A stretch of 64,000 bases of DNA from contig CAKUFK010000010.1 of assembly GCA_934647945.1 (NCBI GenBank), positions 34,673-98,672 of the forward strand, written 5' to 3'. The notes beneath the pieces were generated by a model that searched no databases, was not told the origin of the DNA, and saw only the letters and a list, made by a program, of their open reading frames with translations. Of this stretch, positions 8,520-17,915 are shown piece after piece (the first letter of the stretch is position 1; every line of letters starts with the position of its first letter). This DNA comes from an uncultured Eubacteriales bacterium. GTDB taxonomy: Bacteria; Bacillota; Clostridia; Oscillospirales; Acutalibacteraceae. The position numbers and the translations under genes are program-made.

Positions 8520-10154
8520 TTATTCAGACTTTGCGGGCGCATGGGTTTCAACGGCACTGGCAACCACACAGTACGCATTCGTGAGGACGGTATCGATTCC
8601 CTGATCCAGATAGGCGAGGGCCTCTTCCGGATCATCCGCCCAGAACAGGTTGCAGCTCATCCCGTGGCGATGGGCGCGGTCAATCATCTCTTTTGTACAG
8701 GCTGTTTTGAAAAACTGGAGCTTCCGGCAGCGGTACCGGATCGCCCGATCCACGATCTTCAGGGGATCCCCTCCTCCTGCGGCACAGCAGCGGGGAATAT
8801 CCGGCGCGATTTCCAAGGCGGTGCGCAGCACACTCGGCCAGCCGACGATATAGGCGTGATCCCGGCAGTCGTAAGCGTCCAGCAGCCGGACGATCGTACG
8901 GAAGGTCTCAACGTCATAGTACAGATCCTCGCGTTCATCTTCCGTCGCCCAATTCGACTTGATATGGATATTAAAAATGGTGCGGCGGGCAAACTGCCGG
9001 AGTATCTCTTCAAACCGGGGAATCCGCATCCCTCGGAACTCCTCCGATACCCGGCTGCCGATATCCAGCCGCCGGAGCTCCTCCCAGGTCATGTCCTGAA
9101 TCCGGCCTGTACCGTCCGATATCCGCTCCACCCGGTCATCGTGGCAGACCACCAGCTCGCCGTCGGCCGTGGCATAGAGATCGAATTCAATCTCGGGAGC
9201 GCCCAGGGCCACCGCCGCCCCAAAGGCCGCCAGCGAATTTTCGGGCAGCCTGCCGTGCAGGCCCCGGTGGGCACAGACCCGGGGATAGGGCAAACGGCTG
9301 TCGCCGGGGATGACGCCGGGACCGGCCGGCCGGTAGGCCCAGGGTGTCCGGCCCGCCTCTACATAAAGGTCGTGCCGGATATCGGCCTCACCGTATCCAT
9401 TGGAACGGCGATATTTCCAGTTCGGATCGATCTCGGCACACTGCCGTCCGACCCGGCTTTTCATATCGCAAAGAACCGTCCCGTCCGGCGCCACTATCAT
9501 TGAGCACCCCCCCAGATCACTGTCTTCCCCCATACTCACAGAAGAGCGGACGAGATAGGCGTTGCAGGTGAGGGCGCAGGAGCGTCCCAGGGTCTCGAGC
9601 ACGTCCTGCCGTTCCCCCCGCTGATGGGAGCAGCCGATCAGGATATCGGGCTGCCGTTTGGCCATAAAAGCCAGCATTTCCGGGAAATAAAAGTCATAGC
9701 AGGTCAGGAAGCCGAAGCGGATCCCCTCCAGATCTACCATGGTGGGTTCCCTCTCCTTCTGGGTATAGCCGGCATCCACCAACTTTTTTGCCGGTTCGGT
9801 CGGGAAAAGGTGCTGCTTGAAATAGGCTCCCGCCTCACGACCCTGCCGGTCAAAAAGCAGGGTCGTGTTCCGTAGTCTCCCTTCAAAAGGCCGGGCTATG
9901 TTCACCGCGGCTATCGCCCCGCATCGCCGGCAGGTGTCCCGTACCTTGCGGAGCAGCGGTTCGCTGAAAGCCTCCAGATCGGCAAGGTAGTCGTCCGGAT
10001 TGGGATACACGCTCGGCGCGTTGCTGTATTCCGGCAGCACAATCAAGTCCAACGTATCGTCGCACCGGTCCAGTTCCCCCAAAATCCAATCGATAAAGCC
10101 CGAAGCTTCCGCAGCCTCTTTAGGGAAAAGCGGTTGCAGAATACAGACGTTCAT
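8520..10154 (-). CDS. Nitrilase (carbon-nitrogen hydrolase)-GDPD fusion protein
   Basis: 544 residues. The N-terminal ~265 residues form a carbon-nitrogen hydrolase domain with the Glu-Lys-Cys triad visible in IVLPEYS, FKQHLFPTE and FLTCYDFYFPEM. The C-terminal ~250 residues form a glycerophosphodiester phosphodiesterase domain with CAHRGLHGRLPENSLAAF, IEFDLYATADGELVVCHDD and a late TIFNIHIKSN. The fusion suggests coupled amide and phosphodiester cleavage on one substrate; that is inference. No signal peptide is visible. Start ATG at 10154 has AAGGAGG at ideal spacing; an upstream MEKEV frame would place that site inside the gene. Confidence 0.9.
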   Translation of the reverse strand: MNVCILQPLFPKEAAEASGFIDWILGELDRCDDTLDLIVLPEYSNAPSVYPNPDDYLADLEAFSEPLLRKVRDTCRRCGAIAAVNIARPFEGRLRNTTLLFDRQGREAGAYFKQHLFPTEPAKKLVDAGYTQKEREPTMVDLEGIRFGFLTCYDFYFPEMLAFMAKRQPDILIGCSHQRGERQDVLETLGRSCALTCNAYLVRSSVSMGEDSDLGGCSMIVAPDGTVLCDMKSRVGRQCAEIDPNWKYRRSNGYGEADIRHDLYVEAGRTPWAYRPAGPGVIPGDSRLPYPRVCAHRGLHGRLPENSLAAFGAAVALGAPEIEFDLYATADGELVVCHDDRVERISDGTGRIQDMTWEELRRLDIGSRVSEEFRGMRIPRFEEILRQFARRTIFNIHIKSNWATEDEREDLYYDVETFRTIVRLLDAYDCRDHAYIVGWPSVLRTALEIAPDIPRCCAAGGGDPLKIVDRAIRYRCRKLQFFKTACTKEMIDRAHRHGMSCNLFWADDPEEALAYLDQGIDTVLTNAYCVVASAVETHAPAKSE

Positions 10155-10455
10155 CCGGGATACCTCCTTTTCCATGGCTGTTTGCAGGCGGATGTCCGCT
10201 TTAGTATATCGAATCCGCGTGCAAAAAACAAGTGAACTCCGGTACGGCCCCTCCTTCCGCCTATTTCCCGGGACATGAGGCCCTTGTCAGAAGGCGGGCT
10301 CCCTCCCTGATTCGGGAAATTTTTTCAAAATGGACGCGGGCTTCTTTACAATTGTCCCGAATCGGGGTAAAATGGGAAAGAGCGCCGCCGTAAGGCGGCC
10401 GGTCCGGCTGCTGGATGGGAACGGCCGTCCGATTATGGGAAAAGGGTGTGCGCAA

Positions 10456-11775
10456 ATGGCAAACAAGATTTGGAATCCGGGGATGGAATGCATCGGCCGG
10501 AAAGAACTCGAGGCGCTCCAGCTCGAACGGCTGAAAGCCCTGGTCGATTACTGTGACCGGACGGTCCGGTTTTATCACGACCGCTTCGCCGCCGCGGGGG
10601 TGACGGCCGACAAGATCAAAACCCTCTCGGATGTACAGTACATACCATATACCACCAAGACGGACCTGCGGGATACCTACCCCTTCGGGATGTTCAGCGT
10701 TCCCCGCAAGGAATTGGTCCGCATCCACGCCAGCTCCGGCACGACCGGGAACCCCACCGTCGTGGGATATACGCGGGAGGATCTGGAGAATTGGGCCGAG
10801 CAGGTGGCCCGGTTGGTGGTCGCCGCAGGCGCCAGCGACGAAAGCCTGGTACAGATCTGCTTCGGCTACGGCATGTTCACCGGGGCCCTGGGACTGCATT
10901 ACGGGTTGGAGCGGATCGGTGCCACCGTCGTTCCCACCTCGTCGGGCAACACCGAAAAGCAGCTCAAATTCATGCGGGATTTCGGCACCGATACCATCGT
11001 CGCCACCCCGTCCTATTGTCTGTATCTGGCCGAATCGGCGAGAGAACGGGCGGAGGAGTTCCCGCTCGGACAATATCGGCTCAAACTGGGGCTGCTGGGC
11101 AGCGAGGGCTGCACCCCCGAAATGCGGGATCAGATCGAACAGAGTTGGGGCGGCGGTTTCTTCGCCACCGACAATTACGGCATGTCCGAGCTCAACGGCC
11201 CCGGTATGTCGGGCGAATGCCGGGAGCGCTGCGGCCTGCACATCAACGAAGATCATTTCCTCTGCGAGATCATCGACTCCAAAACCGGCGAAATCCTTCC
11301 TTCCGGGGAAACCGGGGAGCTGGTGGTCACCAACCTGACCAAGCGGGGCATCCCCATGCTCCGCTATCGTACCAAGGACATCACCCGGATCGACTACGAG
11401 CCCTGCGCCTGCGGGCGGACCACCGCCCGGATGCATAAGATCATCGGGCGCAGCGACGACATGCTCAAAATCCGAGGGGTCAACGTTTTCCCCTCCCAGG
11501 TGGAAAGCGCCCTGATCGGCATCACCGAGATCGGCCCCCACTACCAGCTGGTGGTCCGCCGGGCGGGCTACGCCGATACCCTGGAGGTCCGGGTGGAGCT
11601 AATCGACGGCTCCCTGCTCGAACGGTATGCCGAGCTGGAGTCTCTCCAGCACCGTATCCACGACCGGATCAAGGCCATTCTCGGCATCGAGATCAAGGTC
11701 AGCCTCGTAGAACCCAAATCCATCGAGCGATTCACCGGCAAAGCCCAACGAGTGGTGGATCTGCGGGGGCAGTGA
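10456..11775 (+). CDS. paaK: Phenylacetate-CoA ligase family protein (copy 1)
   Basis: 439 residues of the PaaK AMP-forming ligase family. The P-loop-like HASSGTTGNPTVVGYT, the adenylate segment DNYGMSELNGPGMSGEC and the C-terminal GRSDDMLKIRGVNVFPSQVE are all present. It activates an aryl-acetate to its CoA ester (or works in reverse). It starts a cluster with a membrane protein, iorA, iorB and a second paaK copy, so its substrate is probably the arylacetate product of keto-acid oxidation. Start ATG 10456 (MANKIW) is preferred; ATG 10435 is an alternative. Confidence 0.92.
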   Translation: MANKIWNPGMECIGRKELEALQLERLKALVDYCDRTVRFYHDRFAAAGVTADKIKTLSDVQYIPYTTKTDLRDTYPFGMFSVPRKELVRIHASSGTTGNPTVVGYTREDLENWAEQVARLVVAAGASDESLVQICFGYGMFTGALGLHYGLERIGATVVPTSSGNTEKQLKFMRDFGTDTIVATPSYCLYLAESARERAEEFPLGQYRLKLGLLGSEGCTPEMRDQIEQSWGGGFFATDNYGMSELNGPGMSGECRERCGLHINEDHFLCEIIDSKTGEILPSGETGELVVTNLTKRGIPMLRYRTKDITRIDYEPCACGRTTARMHKIIGRSDDMLKIRGVNVFPSQVESALIGITEIGPHYQLVVRRAGYADTLEVRVELIDGSLLERYAELESLQHRIHDRIKAILGIEIKVSLVEPKSIERFTGKAQRVVDLRGQ

Positions 11776-11794
11776 GCCGGGAAGGAGGTTGCGA

Positions 11795-12460
11795 ATGGCC
11801 CGTCTTGAAATCCGGATTTTCAAAAAAGAAAAGAATGGTTCCCTGCGGCGGCAGATCGAGCTGCTGGAGGCCGAAATCGATGGGCAGCCGGTCCCGGTCC
11901 GTGAGGATACCGGCCGCTATGCCTACGTGTTTGAAGGAGAACCGGGAATTCATGTGATCCGGCTGCGGGAGCCAAGCCTCGCCGGCTCCGTCCTCCCCTC
12001 CCTGCTGCTCTGTCTAATGGTTTTCACCGACGGCATCCACAGCCTGTCGCCGTTTACCTGCCGGTATACCGGGGAGCTGCATTTGACGGAGGACACCGTG
12101 TTGTCGGCTATGCTGGAAGAGGTCCTCGATGCCAAAGGCCGGCCGACCGGCTTCAACCGGCTGGATGTCCGGGCGGAAAACGCCGACCTCCGGACGGTGG
12201 AGCAAGACTGCACCGCTTCCAAGGCCGAGATCCGGCGCTGGTTTGCCGCCGTGCTGCTGCCGCCTGAAATCCTGGGCGCCGCTATCATGATGATCGGGTT
12301 CCTGGCAGGGTTCAGCGCGATGGATGCCACCGGCGTTGCTGGGGCCTGTATCTGCTGGCTGTTCGCCTTCCTCTGCCTGCTCGTTCTGCTTTGGTACCCG
12401 TTTTTCCTAATCAAAAAGTGCCGCCGGCCCGGCGATGGCGGTTCCGGTCCATCGATTTAA
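11795..12460 (+). CDS. Uncharacterised membrane protein within the ior cluster
   Basis: 221 residues. The N-terminal ~65 residues (MARLEIRIFKKEKNGSLRRQ onward) look soluble and beta-rich. One weaker hydrophobic stretch lies near residues 65-80, and two strong membrane segments lie near the C-terminus (about residues 150-205), ending in a basic Cys/Arg tail. I do not recognise the family. GGAAGGAGG precedes the ATG at 11795. It sits 19 bp after paaK copy 1 and 20 bp before iorA, so it is almost certainly cotranscribed and may act in membrane signalling or transport for this pathway. Confidence 0.75.
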   Translation: MARLEIRIFKKEKNGSLRRQIELLEAEIDGQPVPVREDTGRYAYVFEGEPGIHVIRLREPSLAGSVLPSLLLCLMVFTDGIHSLSPFTCRYTGELHLTEDTVLSAMLEEVLDAKGRPTGFNRLDVRAENADLRTVEQDCTASKAEIRRWFAAVLLPPEILGAAIMMIGFLAGFSAMDATGVAGACICWLFAFLCLLVLLWYPFFLIKKCRRPGDGGSGPSI

Positions 12461-12480
12461 CCCTTGAAAGGATTGGTTTC

Positions 12481-14250
12481 ATGAGCAAGACCCTGCTACT
12501 GGGCAACGAGGCCGTTGCCCGCGGACTCTACGAGGCCGGCGTCACCGTCCTCTCCTCCTATCCCGGTACCCCCAGTACCGAGATCACCGAAGCCGCCGTA
12601 CAGTACGGCGAAATCTACTCGGAATGGGCGCCCAACGAAAAGGTGGCCTTTGAGGTGGCCTTCGGCGCGGCCACCGGCGGCGCCCGCAGCTTCTGCGCGA
12701 TGAAGCATGTCGGCCTCAACGTCGCCGCCGACCCCCTCTACACCGCCTCTTACATCGGGGTTGGTGGCGGCATGGTCTGTGCCGTGGCCGACGATCCGGG
12801 TATGCACTCCTCCCAGAACGAACAGGATTCCCGGCACCACGCCATTGCGGCCAAGGTGCCGATGCTCGAACCCATCGATTCGGCGGAGTGCCTGGCCTAT
12901 ACGAAATTGGCCTACGAGCTCTCCGAACGGTTCGACACCCCGGTGCTGCTGCGCCTCTCCACCCGGATCTCCCACTCCCGCTCCCTGGTGGAGCTTTCCA
13001 CGCGGCAGGACATGGAACTCCGGCCTTATACGAAGGACCCGATGAAGAACGTCATGATGCCCGCCATGGCCAAGGCGGCCCACGTCAAGGTCGAAAAACG
13101 GACCGAAGCACTGCGGGCCTGGGCTGAAACCGAGGCGCTGGAGTGCGGTGTCAACGCCATGGAATACCATGACAAGCGGATCGGCATCATCGCCGCCGGA
13201 ACGGCGTATACATACGCGAAAGAGGCGCTGGGCGAGCGCGCCAGCTATCTGAAGCTGGGCCTGGTCAATCCCCTTCCCATCCAGACCATTATCGATTTTG
13301 CCCGCAACGTCGGACAGGTCTATGTCATCGAGGAGCTCGACGACATCATCGAAACCCATTGCCGCAAACACGGTATCCCGGTTATCGGCAAGCTGCTCTT
13401 CCCCCTGACCGGGGAATTCTCCCAGCGGGTGGTCCGGGAGGCGCTGCTGGGCGAGGAGCGTCCCTGCATCGATTTTGGGGAGGCTTTGCCGCCCAGGCCC
13501 CCCGTGCTCTGTGCCGGCTGTCCCCACCGCGGCCTGTATTATGCCCTGAAGAAATATAAGCTCTATGTCAGCGGCGACATCGGCTGTTACACCCTGGGCG
13601 CCCAGGCCCCCCTCTCCATGATGGATTTCAGCCTCTGCATGGGCGCCTCCATCAGCGGCCTGCACGGCTTCAACACCGCCCGGGGCAGGGAGCAAGCGAA
13701 AAAGGCCATCGCCGTCATCGGCGATTCTACCTTTGTCCATTCCGGTATCACCGGCCTGATCGACATCGCCTATAACAAAGGCATTTCCACCGTCGTGGTG
13801 TTGGACAACTCCATCACCGGCATGACGGGGCATCAGAACAACCCCCTCAACGGCAAGACCATCAACGGCGACCCCACCGTAGCCATCGATCTGGAGGCCC
13901 TGGCTCACGCCATCGGCATCCGCCGGGTGGTGACGGTGGACCCCTTCGACATCGAGGGGACCCGCCGGGCGGTGGAGCAGGAGCTCGCGGTGGAGGAGCC
14001 CTCCCTAGTCATCTCCAGACGTCCCTGCGCCCTGCTCAAGGAGGTCAAGCATAAGCCCGCCCTCACCGTGGATCCGGACGCCTGTACCGGCTGCAAAGCC
14101 TGTCTCCAGGTGGGCTGTCCCGCCCTGTCCCACGCCTCCACCGGCGGAGGAAAAACCCGGGCCGTCATCGATCCCACCCAATGCGTGGGCTGTGGCGTCT
14201 GCGCCTCGGCCTGCCGATTCGGAGCTATCAAAGGAGGGGACGCGGAATGA
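12481..14250 (+). CDS. iorA: Indolepyruvate:ferredoxin oxidoreductase, alpha subunit
   Basis: 589 residues. The N-terminus LLLGNEAVARGLYEAGVTVL with SYPGTPSTEI is the pyrimidine-binding 2-oxoacid oxidoreductase domain. The thiamine-diphosphate domain includes LCAGCPHRGLYYALKKY and VSGDIGCYTLGAQAPL. Two [4Fe-4S] motifs close the protein: CTGCKACLQVGCPALSH and CVGCGVCASACRFGAIKGG. It oxidatively decarboxylates aryl-pyruvates to aryl-acetyl-CoA, reducing ferredoxin. Start ATG 12481 follows AAAGGA. Its stop overlaps iorB as ATGA. Confidence 0.96.
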   Translation: MSKTLLLGNEAVARGLYEAGVTVLSSYPGTPSTEITEAAVQYGEIYSEWAPNEKVAFEVAFGAATGGARSFCAMKHVGLNVAADPLYTASYIGVGGGMVCAVADDPGMHSSQNEQDSRHHAIAAKVPMLEPIDSAECLAYTKLAYELSERFDTPVLLRLSTRISHSRSLVELSTRQDMELRPYTKDPMKNVMMPAMAKAAHVKVEKRTEALRAWAETEALECGVNAMEYHDKRIGIIAAGTAYTYAKEALGERASYLKLGLVNPLPIQTIIDFARNVGQVYVIEELDDIIETHCRKHGIPVIGKLLFPLTGEFSQRVVREALLGEERPCIDFGEALPPRPPVLCAGCPHRGLYYALKKYKLYVSGDIGCYTLGAQAPLSMMDFSLCMGASISGLHGFNTARGREQAKKAIAVIGDSTFVHSGITGLIDIAYNKGISTVVVLDNSITGMTGHQNNPLNGKTINGDPTVAIDLEALAHAIGIRRVVTVDPFDIEGTRRAVEQELAVEEPSLVISRRPCALLKEVKHKPALTVDPDACTGCKACLQVGCPALSHASTGGGKTRAVIDPTQCVGCGVCASACRFGAIKGGDAE

Positions 14251-14840
14251 ATGGCACTGTGCAGAACAACGTGAAAAACATTCTCATCGCCGGCGTGGGC
14301 GGCCAGGGCACCCTGCTGGCCAGCAAGCTGATGGGCAAGTGCTTCATCGGCGAGGGATACGACGTCAAAGTCAGCGAGGTCCACGGCATGTCCCAGCGGG
14401 GCGGCTCGGTCGTGACCTATGTCCGGTATGGAGACAAGGTCGACTCCTCCCTGATCGAGAAGGGGGAAGCCGACCTGCTGCTGGCCTTTGAGCAGCTCGA
14501 GGCGGCCCGTTGGCTGCCCTATCTCAAGCCGGGCGGAGTGCTGATCGCGAGCACCCAACGGATCGATCCCATGCCGGTGATCATGGGCAAAGCCGCCTAT
14601 CCCGAGGATATCCTGCAGAGGATCCGGGACAAAGGGGTGCAGGTAGTGGACGTGGACGCCCTCGCCCTGGCGCTGGAGGCCGGCTCCGTCCGGTCGGTCA
14701 ACGTGGTGCTGCTGGGGGTCGCGGCCCGGTTTCTGGGGTTTGAGCCCGACGTGTGGCTGGAGATTCTGCGCACCACCGTCCCCCCTCGGACCGTCTCGGT
14801 CAATGAACAGGCTTTCCGCCTGGGCTACGACGCCAGATAA
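14247..14840 (+). CDS. iorB: Indolepyruvate:ferredoxin oxidoreductase, beta subunit
   Basis: 197 residues. ILIAGVGGQGTLLASKLMGK is the signature of the gamma/beta domain of 2-oxoacid:ferredoxin oxidoreductases, and VSEVHGMSQRGGSVVTYVR is also conserved. It is translationally coupled to iorA through an ATGA overlap, with AAAGGAGGGG inside the iorA end. It pairs with IorA to form the active enzyme. Confidence 0.95.
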   Translation: MNGTVQNNVKNILIAGVGGQGTLLASKLMGKCFIGEGYDVKVSEVHGMSQRGGSVVTYVRYGDKVDSSLIEKGEADLLLAFEQLEAARWLPYLKPGGVLIASTQRIDPMPVIMGKAAYPEDILQRIRDKGVQVVDVDALALALEAGSVRSVNVVLLGVAARFLGFEPDVWLEILRTTVPPRTVSVNEQAFRLGYDAR

Positions 14841-14894
14841 CGGCTAAGGCAAGCCGGTCCAAGCTGTATTTGAAGAAAGGAATGAGCCATTCGT

Positions 14895-16193
14895 ATGCCA
14901 GTCTACCAGCCGGAGGTGGAATGTGCCTCCCGGGATTACCTCCACGCCATTCAATCCGCCCGCCTGATCCGGATGGTCCGGAACGCCTATGAACACGTCC
15001 CTTTTTATCGGCAAAAATTCGATGATATAGGGCTGGCGCCCGGGGACATCCATTCCATCGATGATGTGACGAAACTGCCTTTCACTGTCAAGACCGATCT
15101 GCGCGACAACTATCCCTTTGGTCTCTTCGCCGTGCCGCAGAGCGAGCTGGTCCGTATCCACGCCTCCTCCGGCACCACCGGCAAACAGACGGTGGTGGGG
15201 TATACCCGGCACGACATCGACGTGTGGGCCGAGGGCGCGGCCAGAGCGCTGAACGCCGCCGGGGCCACTAGAGAGGACATCATCCACGTCTCCTACGGCT
15301 ACGGCCTGTTCACCGGCGGCCTGGGGCTGCATTATGGTGCCGAGCACATGGGGGCGACCGCCCTGCCGGTTTCCTCCGGCAACACCAAGCGGCAGGTTCA
15401 GATTTTGCAGGATTTCGGCTCCAATTTTCTCTGCTGCACCCCATCCTACGCCATGTTCATCGGCGAGACGGTCCGGGATATGGGGATCGATCCCCATTCC
15501 CTCAAGCTCCGGGGCGGCCTGTTCGGCGCCGAGCCCTGGACCGACAACATGCGCCGGGAGATCGAACGTCTGCTGGACATCCGTGCCTACGATATTTACG
15601 GCCTGTCCGAGATCGCCGGACCCGGTGTCTCCTATGATTGCGAGCTGCAGAACGGCCTGCACGTCTGTGAGGATTATTTCTATCCCGAGGTCATCGATCC
15701 CGATACGCTGGAGCCGCTGCCCGATGGGGAGTACGGCGAGCTGGTCTTTACCTGTATCGGAAAGGAGGCTCTGCCTCTGATCCGCTACCGCACGCGGGAC
15801 ATCTGCGCCCTCTACCACGAGCCCTGCGCCTGCGGGCGGACAACGGTGCGGATGACCAAGCCCCGCGGCCGCAGCGACGACATGCTCATTATCCGGGGGG
15901 TGAACGTCTTCCCGTCCCAGGTGGAGCATGTGTTGCTCGAGCTGGGTATGGATCCGAACTACCTGATCCTGGTCGATCGCAAGAATAACCTCGATACTAT
16001 GGAAGTACAGGTGGAGATGAATGCCGCCCTGTTTTCCGACACCGTGCGGGATCTCGAATCCACCGAAAAACGGATCGAGGGCGCGCTGCAGAGCACCCTC
16101 AACGTTCACGCCCGGGTACGGCTGATGGAACCGGGATCCCTGCCCCGGTCGGAGGGCAAGGCCAAGCGGGTCATCGACAATCGGAAGCTTTGA
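14895..16193 (+). CDS. paaK: Phenylacetate-CoA ligase family protein (copy 2)
   Basis: 432 residues, a clear paralogue of the ligase at the start of the cluster. It carries HASSGTTGKQTVVGYTRHD, YDIYGLSEIAGPGVSYDCE and the C-terminal GRSDDMLIIRGVNVFPSQVE. Start ATG 14895 has AAAGGA upstream. It lies 54 bp after iorB. The two copies differ in the region after GLGLHYG/ALGLHYG and in the C-terminal lobe, so they may take different aryl acids; that is inference. Confidence 0.92.
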   Translation: MPVYQPEVECASRDYLHAIQSARLIRMVRNAYEHVPFYRQKFDDIGLAPGDIHSIDDVTKLPFTVKTDLRDNYPFGLFAVPQSELVRIHASSGTTGKQTVVGYTRHDIDVWAEGAARALNAAGATREDIIHVSYGYGLFTGGLGLHYGAEHMGATALPVSSGNTKRQVQILQDFGSNFLCCTPSYAMFIGETVRDMGIDPHSLKLRGGLFGAEPWTDNMRREIERLLDIRAYDIYGLSEIAGPGVSYDCELQNGLHVCEDYFYPEVIDPDTLEPLPDGEYGELVFTCIGKEALPLIRYRTRDICALYHEPCACGRTTVRMTKPRGRSDDMLIIRGVNVFPSQVEHVLLELGMDPNYLILVDRKNNLDTMEVQVEMNAALFSDTVRDLESTEKRIEGALQSTLNVHARVRLMEPGSLPRSEGKAKRVIDNRKL

Positions 16194-16278
16194 TACCGCG
16201 CCGTTTTTCTGGCGTAGCCATATATGGGTGCGTAAATTGGGAACGCTGCCGTATGAATGAAAGGGAGGGCCACGGACT

Positions 16279-16707
16279 ATGATCAAACAATTATCGATTT
16301 TTGTGGAAAACAAAGCCGGCCGCCTGGCGGAAATCACCGCCGAACTGGCGAAGGCGGGGGTGGATATCCGCGCCCTGTCGGTCGCGGACACGACCAATTT
16401 CGGCATCCTGCGGCTGATTGTGGACAAACCCGACGAGGCCGAGCGGATTCTGCGGGAGGCGGGGCTCACCGTGTCCCTGACCGGCGTCATCGCCGTGGGC
16501 ATCCCCGACCAGCCGGGCGGGTTCGCCGCCGCGATGCGGGCGCTTGCCGATGCCTCGATCGACATCGAATACATGTACGCTTTTATTTCCCGGGACGAGG
16601 GACGCGCCTGCGTCATCCTGCGGGTGGAAGACAATGCCGCCGCTGTAGCGGCTCTCGAGAAAAACGGCATCCAGTTGTTGGGCGAAGACAAGGTATATTC
16701 CATGTGA
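16279..16707 (+). CDS. Tandem ACT-domain protein
   Basis: 142 residues made of two ACT domains: KQLSIFVENKAGRLAEITAE about residues 3-22 begins the first, and GVIAVGIPDQPGGFAAAMRA about residues 73-92 begins the second. ACT pairs usually bind amino acids. Being last in the ior/paaK cluster, it may sense aromatic amino acids; this association is known from related clusters in anaerobes. GAAAGGGAGG precedes the ATG. A strong terminator follows. Confidence 0.88.
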   Translation: MIKQLSIFVENKAGRLAEITAELAKAGVDIRALSVADTTNFGILRLIVDKPDEAERILREAGLTVSLTGVIAVGIPDQPGGFAAAMRALADASIDIEYMYAFISRDEGRACVILRVEDNAAAVAALEKNGIQLLGEDKVYSM

Positions 16708-16737
16708 CCCTTCAAACCCCGGCCGCTTTAGAAACCA

Positions 16738-16785
16738 CAGGGGAGACCGGCGCCGTGTGCGCCGGTCTCCCCTGTTCCTTTTTAT
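16738..16785 (+). terminator. Terminator of the ior/paaK cluster
   Basis: A perfect 16-bp stem (CAGGGGAGACCGGCGC / GCGCCGGTCTCCCCTG) with a 5-base loop is followed by TTCCTTTTTA. Confidence 0.92.
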
Positions 16786-16963
16786 CGCGCCCTGCCTCGC
16801 CGCAGAAGGGTGTGGAGGACGAACGGCTGATGATGTTCCGCCAAAATTCCGGGGCCGCCGCCTCTTGTCCCTTATCGTTGGTTTGGATGGTCACGCGCTT
16901 GCGGTTTTCCGGAAAGAAGACAAGGCCGGTCTTTCCGCTATCGCATTCCGGCCTCCGCCGCAT
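16786..16963 (-). other. Possible small ORF immediately after ttcA
   Basis: A frame begins with ATG 3 bases after the ttcA stop (start 16963) and reads MRRRPECDSGKTGLVFFPEN onward. It looks moderately protein-like but its last third runs through the ior terminator (to 16712), and no good ribosome binding site is present. It could be a small reinitiating gene or chance. I do not recognise it. Confidence 0.25.
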
Positions 16964-16966
16964 TGG

Positions 16967-17719
16967 TCACAAATCCGTATTCTTATAACCATCCGCCGGT
17001 TTCTCTCCCCAACCGTCCAGATCCGCCTTCTGCATGGCCTGGACGATGCGGGCCTCCAGCGGACCATATCGGCCGGACAGCTCCTGCAGCAGCGTTTTCA
17101 TCTCTTCGCGCCGGGTATGTCCGTCCGCGGGACAACGGGATTTGACCACTGGAAGCCCTTTCCGGCGGACATAGGCCGCGATCTCCCCCTCCTCCAGGAA
17201 AACGAGGGGCCGGATCAGGGTCAGCCCCCGGCGGTCGAGCAGGGTTTTCGGTGAAAAGCAGCCGAGTGCCCCCCCGCCCAGCAGATTCATCAAGAAGGTC
17301 TGGGCCGCGTCATCCTGATGATGCCCGAGAGCCACCACGTTGCAGCCCACATCCTGAGCCGCCTGATGCAGCGCACCGCGGCGCAGCCTGGCACACAGGC
17401 TGCAGGGGTTCTTCTCCCGCCGGTCCTGAAATACGGTCTCATAGATGTGGGTACGGCGAAGGAGATAAGGAATGCCCATCGATGCGCAAAGATCCGCCAC
17501 CGCGCTGTAATCCCCCTCCCCGCCCTCGAACCCAGGATCGAGGGTGACGGCGGTAATGGAAAAGGGGTGCGCAGAAAATTCATGGAAGGAGGCCAGCAGG
17601 GAGAGCAGCGCGATGCTGTCCTTTCCCCCCGAGACCCCGACGGCTACCCGGTCACCCGGCTTTATCATGCCGTAGCGGTATATTGCCGCCTGCAGCCGGG
17701 GCAGCAGCGTTTCCCCCAT
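16967..17719 (-). CDS. ttcA: TtcA-family tRNA thiolation protein
   Basis: 250 residues. The PP-loop is VAVGVSGGKDSIALL (residues ~25-39). The iron-sulfur-type CxxC is in NPCSLCARLRRGAL, and a later single Cys is in SRCPADGHTRREEM, as in TtcA. GHHQDDAAQTFLMNL is the conserved second motif. It belongs to the group that makes 2-thiocytidine (C32) in tRNA; a TilS role is unlikely because the C-terminal TilS domains are missing. It reads divergently from the restriction gene. Confidence 0.88.
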   Translation of the reverse strand: MGETLLPRLQAAIYRYGMIKPGDRVAVGVSGGKDSIALLSLLASFHEFSAHPFSITAVTLDPGFEGGEGDYSAVADLCASMGIPYLLRRTHIYETVFQDRREKNPCSLCARLRRGALHQAAQDVGCNVVALGHHQDDAAQTFLMNLLGGGALGCFSPKTLLDRRGLTLIRPLVFLEEGEIAAYVRRKGLPVVKSRCPADGHTRREEMKTLLQELSGRYGPLEARIVQAMQKADLDGWGEKPADGYKNTDL

Positions 17720-17831
17720 CCGTTATCCCTCCCGCGTCCGATGTCCCGCCGTGCTACCGATCCGACGTTTTTTTATTATAGCAGAGTGCACCCCGCATGG
17801 CAATGGCGGCCCTCCAAACCCCGGGAAAGGC

Positions 17832-17860
17832 TTGACCGGATACCTTTTTTGCCCTATACT
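17832..17860 (+). promoter_or_regulatory. Promoter of the restriction endonuclease gene
   Basis: TTGACC (17832-17837), a 17-base spacer and TATACT (17855-17860) lie 55 bases before the ATG. Near-consensus in both boxes. Confidence 0.72.
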
Positions 17861-17915
17861 GGAAGGAGCGGGAAATACAGGGAAATATACCCAATTTGGA
17901 CAAGGAGGGACCGTT

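Noticed and set aside
12496..16715. Long open frames on the minus strand opposite iorA and the second paaK copy
   Set aside because: They are antisense frames kept open by high GC content. Their products lack motifs and ribosome sites, while the plus-strand frames have full family signatures.
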